A stretch of DNA of 64,000 nucleotides from Flavobacteriaceae bacterium 3519-10 (GTDB lineage Bacteria > Bacteroidota > Bacteroidia > Flavobacteriales > Weeksellaceae): NCBI GenBank assembly GCA_000023725.1, contig CP001673.1, forward strand, positions 940,342 to 1,004,341, given 5' to 3'. The notes below the pieces were generated by a model. The model had not been told where the DNA came from and ran no database searches. It saw nothing but the letters and a program-made list of their open reading frames with translations. Below, piece by piece: positions 59,074 to 64,000 of the stretch; position 1 is the first letter of the stretch, and each line of letters begins with the position of its first letter. The position numbers and the translations under genes are program-made.

Positions 59074-59667
59074 ATGGATTACCAACGATTAACCATACGT
59101 GGAATTTCTTACAGCCAAACACAGTCGGGAGCTTACGCGCTTCTGCTGGAGCACGAAGAAACCAACGTAAAACTGCCGGTTGTGATAGGGAATTTTGAAG
59201 CACAGGCAATTTCTTTAGGCCTTGAAAAAGATATTCATCCGCCACGGCCACTTACGCACGATCTCTTTTCTAAATTTGTGCATTCGGCCAATTATACTTT
59301 AGCTTCGGTGATCATCTATCAGATTGTTGACGGTGTTTTTTTCTCTAATTTGAATTTCAGAAACAACCTGGGTGGGGAAGAACTTATTCTCGACGCCCGG
59401 ACGTCCGATGCGGTTGCAATGGCGGTTCGTTTTGATGCGCCCATTTATACAACTCCACAGGTTTTAAGCGAAGCCGGAATCTTGCTAGAGTTGGATGAGC
59501 CCGGTGCCGCCGATGAAGATTTGGACGCCGCGCGTGAAGGAGATTTAGCATCTCTTCCGCTCGAGGACCTGCAAAAACTGCTCGATGAAGCCGTGAAAGA
59601 TGAAGATTTCGACGCCGCGATGGAGCTGCAGAAAGAAATTAAGAGGAGAAACAAGAAGATCGAATAA
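59074..59667 (+). CDS. Bifunctional nuclease (DUF151) with UVR-like tail
   Basis: A 197-residue protein. The start is set at the ATG at 59074 (MDYQRLTIRGISYSQTQSGA). The DUF151 bifunctional-nuclease domain (residues 3-130) has LLEHEETNVKLPVVIGNFEA, HDLFSKFVHSANYTLASVII and LDARTSDAVAMAVRFDAPIY. An acidic linker precedes a UVR-like motif LQKLLDEAVKDEDFDAAMEL, as in UvrB/UvrC interaction helices. DNase and RNase activity is known for plant and mycobacterial members; a link to UvrABC repair is inferred from the tail. Confidence 0.88.
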   Translation: MDYQRLTIRGISYSQTQSGAYALLLEHEETNVKLPVVIGNFEAQAISLGLEKDIHPPRPLTHDLFSKFVHSANYTLASVIIYQIVDGVFFSNLNFRNNLGGEELILDARTSDAVAMAVRFDAPIYTTPQVLSEAGILLELDEPGAADEDLDAAREGDLASLPLEDLQKLLDEAVKDEDFDAAMELQKEIKRRNKKIE

Positions 59668-59682
59668 TATTACAACCTAATT

Positions 59683-61005
59683 ATGAATTTAAAACTACGT
59701 CTTACTGTCCTCAGCTTTCTCCAGTTTTTTGTTTGGGGAGCATGGCTCACCACGTTGGGCACTTATGGTTTTTCCTACAAACAGTGGAGTGGCGCCGAGT
59801 TCGGTGCGGTTTTCTCTACTTTAGGCATCGCGTCCATCTTTATGCCGGCGCTGATGGGGATTATTGCAGACAAGTGGATCAATGCTGAAAAACTGTACGG
59901 TACACTTCACATTCTTTACGGTCTTACTCTTTTTCTCCTTGCGAAAACCGACGATCCAACTTCGTTTTTCTGGATCTTGCTGATCGGGATGTGTTTTTAT
60001 ATGCCAACATTATCTTTATCGAACTCTATTTCTTATAAATTGTTGAAAGACAGTCATTATGATGTGGTGAAAGTGTTTCCTCCGATTCGCGTTTGGGGAA
60101 CAATCGGTTTTATCGCCGCGATGTGGTGCACCAATATTTTCAGTGACGAACAGTCATTTTCAAATATCGGGATCGGGGTTGGATCTGCGGTGGCAGATTT
60201 CTTCGGAAATTCACTGAACGCCAACCAGTTCTATTTCGCGGGTATTTTCGCGGTGGGCCTGGGTGTATTTTCTTTTTTCTTGCCGAAATGCCCGCCTCCA
60301 CGATTGATCAGTACGGATGCTACCGTTTCTCAGAAACTGGGGCTTGATGCGTTCAAACTGTTCAAACAAAAGAAGATGGCATTGTTCTTCATCTTTTCGA
60401 TGTTCCTGGGCGCGGCGTTGCAACTCACCAATATGTACGGCGATACTTTTCTTAAAGATTTCGGAAATGTAGTAGCGTATAAAGATTCAGCGGTGGTGCA
60501 GTATTCAACGATGATTATCTCAATTTCGCAGATTTCTGAAACGCTGTTTATCCTTGCAATTCCTTTTTTCCTTTATAAATTCGGCATCAAGAAAGTGATG
60601 CTGATCTCAATGGCCGCGTGGGTATTGCGCTTCGGTTTCTTCTCATTTGGCGAGCCGCAGGGTTTTGGTCTGTTGCTCATTATACTTTCGAATATCATCT
60701 ACGGAATGGCGTTCGACTTCTTTAACATTTCAGGCTCACTGTTTGTTGAAAGTACTACCGACAGTAAGATTCGCTCATCCGCACAGGGTCTTTTTATGAT
60801 GATGACCAATGGGTTTGGTGCGATTCTCGGAAGCGCGGTGAGCGGCTGGTTAATTTCCAGCTTTTATACAGGTGCAGAGGGTGCAAAGATGTGGCCCGAA
60901 ATCTGGTTTGTATTTGCGGTTTACGCGCTGGTGGTAGCGGTAGCATTTGCGATACTGTTTAAACATAAGCACAATCCGGTAGAGATGGCCAAGCTAAGCC
61001 ACTAG
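59683..61005 (+). CDS. Nucleoside transporter, NupG/XapB-like MFS
   Basis: A 440-residue permease with twelve helices. It begins LRLTVLSFLQFFVWGAWLTT; other family points are MPALMGIIADKWINAEKLYG, FPPIRVWGTIGFI and FFNISGSLFVESTTDSKIRS. This matches nucleoside:proton symporters. It follows the nuclease gene by 15 bp, so nucleic-acid breakdown and nucleoside uptake may be co-expressed; udk elsewhere in the window would use its product. Confidence 0.88.
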   Translation: MNLKLRLTVLSFLQFFVWGAWLTTLGTYGFSYKQWSGAEFGAVFSTLGIASIFMPALMGIIADKWINAEKLYGTLHILYGLTLFLLAKTDDPTSFFWILLIGMCFYMPTLSLSNSISYKLLKDSHYDVVKVFPPIRVWGTIGFIAAMWCTNIFSDEQSFSNIGIGVGSAVADFFGNSLNANQFYFAGIFAVGLGVFSFFLPKCPPPRLISTDATVSQKLGLDAFKLFKQKKMALFFIFSMFLGAALQLTNMYGDTFLKDFGNVVAYKDSAVVQYSTMIISISQISETLFILAIPFFLYKFGIKKVMLISMAAWVLRFGFFSFGEPQGFGLLLIILSNIIYGMAFDFFNISGSLFVESTTDSKIRSSAQGLFMMMTNGFGAILGSAVSGWLISSFYTGAEGAKMWPEIWFVFAVYALVVAVAFAILFKHKHNPVEMAKLSH

Positions 61006-61028
61006 TTTACGGTTTAAAATTATTTAAG

Positions 61029-61056
61029 ACACATTCTTTCGGGAGTGTGTTTTTTT
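61029..61056 (+). terminator. Intrinsic terminator of the nucleoside transporter gene
   Basis: ACACATTC and GAGTGTGT pair (with wobble) around a short loop, followed by T. Confidence 0.75.
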
Positions 61057-61093
61057 CTGTAATTTGCCGTATCAAAAAACAGTAAAATATATC

Positions 61094-62272
61094 ATGCAAG
61101 AAGTATTTATAGTATCCGCAGTGCGAACTCCTATCGGAAGTTTTCTGGGAAGTTTAGCTGGGGTTCCCGCAACAAAATTAGGTTCAGCAGCCATTAAAGG
61201 CGCTTTAGAAAAAATAAATCTTGATCCCAATCAGGTTCAGGAAGTGTATATGGGTAACGTACTCCAGGCAGGCGAAGGCCAAGCTCCGGCACGCCAGGCT
61301 GCTTTGGGTGCAGGTTTATCTAATACCACGCCCGCAACAACCGTAAATAAAGTATGCGCTTCCGGTATGAAAGCCGTAATGATGGCATCACAGGCAATAA
61401 AGTGCGGCGACCAAGACGTTGTTGTGGCCGGTGGAATGGAAAACATGTCCCTGGTTCCACATTATTTCAATGCCAGATCATCCACAAAGTTAGGTGAAGT
61501 GAAAATGCAGGACGGAATGATCCTCGACGGTCTAACCGACGTGTACGGAAAAGTTCATATGGGTGTTTGCGCCGAAAAATGTGCGGCTGAAAACGGTTTC
61601 TCACGCGAAGATCAAGACAATTTTGCAGTAGAATCTTATAAGCGCTCTGCAAAAGCCTGGGCCGATGGTAAATTTAAAGATGAAGTTGTAGCTGTAGAGA
61701 TTCCACAAAGGAAAGGCGATCCGGTTATTTTTGCTGAAGACGAAGAATATAAGTCGGTTAATTTCGACAGAATCAGTACTTTACCCACTGTTTTCCAGAA
61801 AGAAAACGGAACGGTTACTGCCGCCAACGCTTCCACAATCAATGACGGCGCATCTGCACTGATATTAATGTCTAAAGACAAAATGGAAGAGCTTGGCCTG
61901 AAACCATTGGCTAAAATTGTTTCTTACGCAGATGCTGCACATGAACCGGAATGGTTTACAACCGCACCATCAAAGGCATTGCCGATTGCCCTGAAGAAAG
62001 CAGGCCTCGAAGTTTCCGATATCGATTATTTCGAGTTTAATGAAGCTTTCTCGGTAGTTGGGCTTGCCAATAATAAAATTCTGGGTCTCGATGCCAGCAA
62101 AGTGAATGTGAACGGCGGCGCGGTTTCGTTAGGTCACCCGCTGGGTAGCTCAGGTTCTAGAATTATCGTAACGCTCATTAATATTCTTAAACAAAACAAC
62201 GGTAAGTACGGCGCTGCGGCAATCTGCAACGGTGGAGGCGGAGCTTCTGCAATCGTTATTGAGAATGTTTAA
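61094..62272 (+). CDS. Acetyl-CoA C-acetyltransferase (thiolase)
   Basis: A 392-residue thiolase of the acetoacetyl-CoA type. The nucleophile is C88 in VNKVCASGMKAVMMA; later GGMENMSLVPHY, GGAVSLGHPLGSSGSR with the catalytic His, and AAICNGGGGASA with the second Cys. The start is the ATG at 61094 (MQEVFIVSAVRTPIGSFLGS). It has no MarR-type palindrome upstream, so it probably serves acetoacetyl-CoA or mevalonate or ketone-type metabolism rather than the regulated beta-oxidation set. A mevalonate-pathway kinase may begin at 63.96 kb. Confidence 0.94.
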   Translation: MQEVFIVSAVRTPIGSFLGSLAGVPATKLGSAAIKGALEKINLDPNQVQEVYMGNVLQAGEGQAPARQAALGAGLSNTTPATTVNKVCASGMKAVMMASQAIKCGDQDVVVAGGMENMSLVPHYFNARSSTKLGEVKMQDGMILDGLTDVYGKVHMGVCAEKCAAENGFSREDQDNFAVESYKRSAKAWADGKFKDEVVAVEIPQRKGDPVIFAEDEEYKSVNFDRISTLPTVFQKENGTVTAANASTINDGASALILMSKDKMEELGLKPLAKIVSYADAAHEPEWFTTAPSKALPIALKKAGLEVSDIDYFEFNEAFSVVGLANNKILGLDASKVNVNGGAVSLGHPLGSSGSRIIVTLINILKQNNGKYGAAAICNGGGGASAIVIENV

Positions 62273-62346
62273 TATTTAATAAAAAACCAATTCACAACCA
62301 TTAAGTATTATTGATGAATATTTCATTATAATCTTAATGGTTTATT

Positions 62347-62354
62347 TATTTTTG
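62347..62354 (+). promoter_or_regulatory. -7 box of the UMF1-type transporter gene
   Basis: TATTTTTG matches TAnnTTTG, 19 bases before the ATG. Confidence 0.5.
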
Positions 62355-62373
62355 TTGCACAAATCTTTTTCAA

Positions 62374-63870
62374 ATGCCTGAAAACGCTCGCCCTCAAACG
62401 CCTGATATTAAGAACAATCCGAAAATAATGAAGGCGTGGGCTTACTACGACTGGGCAAATTCTGTTTATTCGCTGGTAATTACCTCCACAATTTTTCCGA
62501 TTTATTATTCGATACTTACAACGGCTTCCGAAAAAAGCGAGTATGTGAAGGAAACCGGCCAGTGGATTAAGGTGCCTGTTCGGCATATGATCACCGTTTT
62601 CGGTAAAGATTATCAACCAGACGCGATCTACGGCTATTCACTCACTATTTCATTTTTAATAGTGGTTTTGCTGTCGCCAATTCTATCTTCGTTAGCCGAC
62701 ACCATTGGGAATAAGAAATCTTTCCTGCAGTTTTTCTGCTACCTTGGAGCTACATCCTGCATGGGTCTCGCGATGTTTACAGGTATGCAGAACGTTTTTC
62801 TGGGGCTGCTCTTTAGTATAACCGCCAGTGTAGGTTTCTGGGGAAGTTTGGTTTTCTACAATTCATTTTTGCCCGATATTGCAACGCGCGACAAGCAGGA
62901 TGCGCTTTCTGCGAAAGGTTATGTTTATGGCTACATGGGTTCCGTGGTTTTGGTAGTGATCTGTCTTGTGCTCATTCAGGTTTTTGCTAAAAATCCTGAA
63001 GAAGCAAAGCTATATACGCGCATTTCGTTTCTGTTAACCGGTGCGTGGTGGTTCGGATTTTCGCAGTATACATTTAAACATCTGCCACAATTCGGCAACG
63101 TGAATAACCAGCTACCGAAAGATCTTGTATTGCTGAATTATAAAAATATATTTAAAAGACACGAGGAGCAGGGCGGCTTTTGGGAAGTGCTGAAAGATAA
63201 CATCAGTTTTTACAGAGATGTTGTGAAAGAGAGTTTCAACGAACTCTTCAAAGTGGGTAAAACCCTTTTTGCAGACCGAAATTTGAAGTTTTTCCTTTCG
63301 AGCTTCTTTTTTTACAGCGTTGGGATGCAGACGATTTTCCTGATGGCTACACTGTTTGGCAAGAGCGAAATCAATCTCGCGCAGGACAGGCTTATCCTCA
63401 CACTTTTGCTGATTCAGATTGAAGCGATTATCGGTGCGCTCATATTTTCACGTCTTTCCAGAGTAATCGGGAACAAGAATGTAATTTCTATCGCGATTAT
63501 CTTATGGATCGTGGCGTGTCTTTCGGCTTACTATTTAAACAAAGAAAATCCAAATGTAGAATACCAGTTTTACGGTATTGCAGCGATTATCGGTCTGGTG
63601 ATGGGCGGTCTACAGGCGATGTCGCGCTCAACCTATTCCAAACTTCTGCCGGAAAACTCAATGGATAACACCACGTTCTTCAGTTTTTACGATGTTCTTG
63701 AGAAACTGGCGATTATTTTAGGAACATTCATATTTGCGACGATGATAGAGCAATACCATAACATGCGCTATGCGGCGCTATCTATGACGGTATTTTTCGC
63801 TGCGGGACTGGTATTGATCAGGTTTCTGAGGGTGACTGTATTTAACGATAAAGCGCAGGTTCGCAATTAG
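62374..63870 (+). CDS. MFS transporter, UMF1 (Atg22-like) family
   Basis: A 498-residue permease with about twelve helices. The hallmark KAWAYYDWANSVYSLVITST, then IFPIYY, starts helix one, with GSLVFYNSFLPDIATRDKQD and SAKGYVYGYMGSV in the middle and LQAMSRSTYSKLLPENSMDN near the end. It matches the UMF1 group, which includes yeast vacuolar amino acid effluxer Atg22. The bacterial substrate is unknown. ATG at 62374. Confidence 0.88.
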   Translation: MPENARPQTPDIKNNPKIMKAWAYYDWANSVYSLVITSTIFPIYYSILTTASEKSEYVKETGQWIKVPVRHMITVFGKDYQPDAIYGYSLTISFLIVVLLSPILSSLADTIGNKKSFLQFFCYLGATSCMGLAMFTGMQNVFLGLLFSITASVGFWGSLVFYNSFLPDIATRDKQDALSAKGYVYGYMGSVVLVVICLVLIQVFAKNPEEAKLYTRISFLLTGAWWFGFSQYTFKHLPQFGNVNNQLPKDLVLLNYKNIFKRHEEQGGFWEVLKDNISFYRDVVKESFNELFKVGKTLFADRNLKFFLSSFFFYSVGMQTIFLMATLFGKSEINLAQDRLILTLLLIQIEAIIGALIFSRLSRVIGNKNVISIAIILWIVACLSAYYLNKENPNVEYQFYGIAAIIGLVMGGLQAMSRSTYSKLLPENSMDNTTFFSFYDVLEKLAIILGTFIFATMIEQYHNMRYAALSMTVFFAAGLVLIRFLRVTVFNDKAQVRN

Positions 63871-63925
63871 CAGAAAACCAATTTGTGGCCGGGTTTTTGG
63901 TAATTGCTTCGTGCGAAATATTTCG

Positions 63926-63933
63926 TAACTTTG
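63926..63933 (+). promoter_or_regulatory. -7 box of the last, partial gene
   Basis: TAACTTTG matches TAnnTTTG, 30 bases before the ATG at 63964. Confidence 0.45.
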
Positions 63934-63963
63934 CAACTGACAATCAACGCCTTAATACAACCG

Positions 63964-64000
63964 ATGACCAACCCTTTATTTTACGCGAAAATCCTGCTGT
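63964..64000 (+). CDS. First codons of a gene cut by window edge, possibly a GHMP (mevalonate) kinase
   Basis: Only MTNPLFYAKILL is present. The pattern FYxKILL at the N-terminus is how flavobacterial mevalonate/GHMP kinases open before LFGEYG. The match is short, so this is a guess supported by a -7 box upstream and by an acetoacetyl-CoA thiolase 1.7 kb before. Confidence 0.35.
   Translation, partial: MTNPLFYAKILL

Overview
The window looks like chromosomal DNA of a flavobacterium, most likely the Chryseobacterium/Kaistella side of Weeksellaceae. The evidence is a type IX secretion C-terminal tail on a secreted protein, promoters of the Bacteroidota form TAnnTTTG with almost no Shine-Dalgarno sequences, a fused CcsB-CcsA cytochrome c maturation protein, an A2-type class A beta-lactamase, and many families typical of Bacteroidota (DUF3098, DUF2490, TIGR02757, GEVED, RluF). 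The species is an inference. Genes are mostly single copy, housekeeping and tightly packed.

Layout. 1-8.1 kb (minus strand): the 5' end of an exported protein, an AT-rich KAP-type P-loop ATPase, an SPFH protein, a T9SS cargo protein, a DUF389 membrane protein, a lipoprotein, a glycine-zipper stress protein and a methionine-type aminotransferase. 8.2-17.8 kb: M28 lipoprotein peptidase, tRNA-Arg(CCU), uvrA, a DUF2490 protein, dnaN, pheT and a META lipoprotein. 17.8-23.2 kb (minus): a small acidic protein, then a compact five-gene run (oxidoreductase, class A beta-lactamase, M23 peptidase, 3-hydroxybutyryl-CoA dehydrogenase, polytopic membrane protein). 23.3-34.4 kb (mostly plus): pcm, ccsBA, rnz, TIGR02757, DUF1003-like, rsmA (minus), ftsX, DUF3098, uppP, truB, rluF. 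34.4-38.2 kb (minus): a Kef-type antiporter and an AT-rich AbiH-like gene. 38.2-45.2 kb (minus): a fatty-acid beta-oxidation operon, marR - hydroxyacyl-CoA dehydrogenase/hydratase - thiolase - acyl-CoA dehydrogenase. 45.3-47.8 kb (minus): iron-type ABC permease and ATPase with a TlpA-like lipoprotein. 47.9-64 kb (plus): ferredoxin-reductase-like protein, SanA-like protein, udk, divIC/ftsB, mutA-like, THUMP-like methyltransferase, lipoprotein, M20 dipeptidase, SDR, etfBA, histidine kinase, bifunctional nuclease, nucleoside transporter, thiolase, UMF1-type MFS transporter, and the first codons of a probable GHMP/mevalonate kinase.

Most notable structure. Each of the two successive gene junctions of the beta-oxidation operon (hydratase/thiolase and thiolase/acyl-CoA dehydrogenase) carries a small cassette. 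Each cassette encodes one four-helix-bundle protein of the 23S rRNA intervening-sequence (S23) family. Each is bounded by inverted terminal repeats made of tandem degenerate heptamers: TTAGATT-like in one, TTAGAAG-like in the other, with a shared TTAGA core. Each starts at or within a few bases of the TAG stop codon of the gene before it. The proteins are only distantly alike, yet the architecture is the same, so they look like two members of one undescribed family of intercistronic mobile elements. The transcribed repeats would fold into a long stem around the small gene, as in rRNA intervening sequences.

Regulation. A 24-bp perfect palindrome with core ATACTATGCATGCATAGTAT lies 6 bp upstream of the marR -7 box. 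A copy with one changed base lies 7 bp upstream of the etfB -7-like box. MarR therefore probably controls both beta-oxidation and its electron acceptor ETF. Between uvrA and the DUF2490 gene is an unrecognised mini transcription unit: promoter, a 16-codon ORF for an amphipathic cationic peptide, and an intrinsic terminator.
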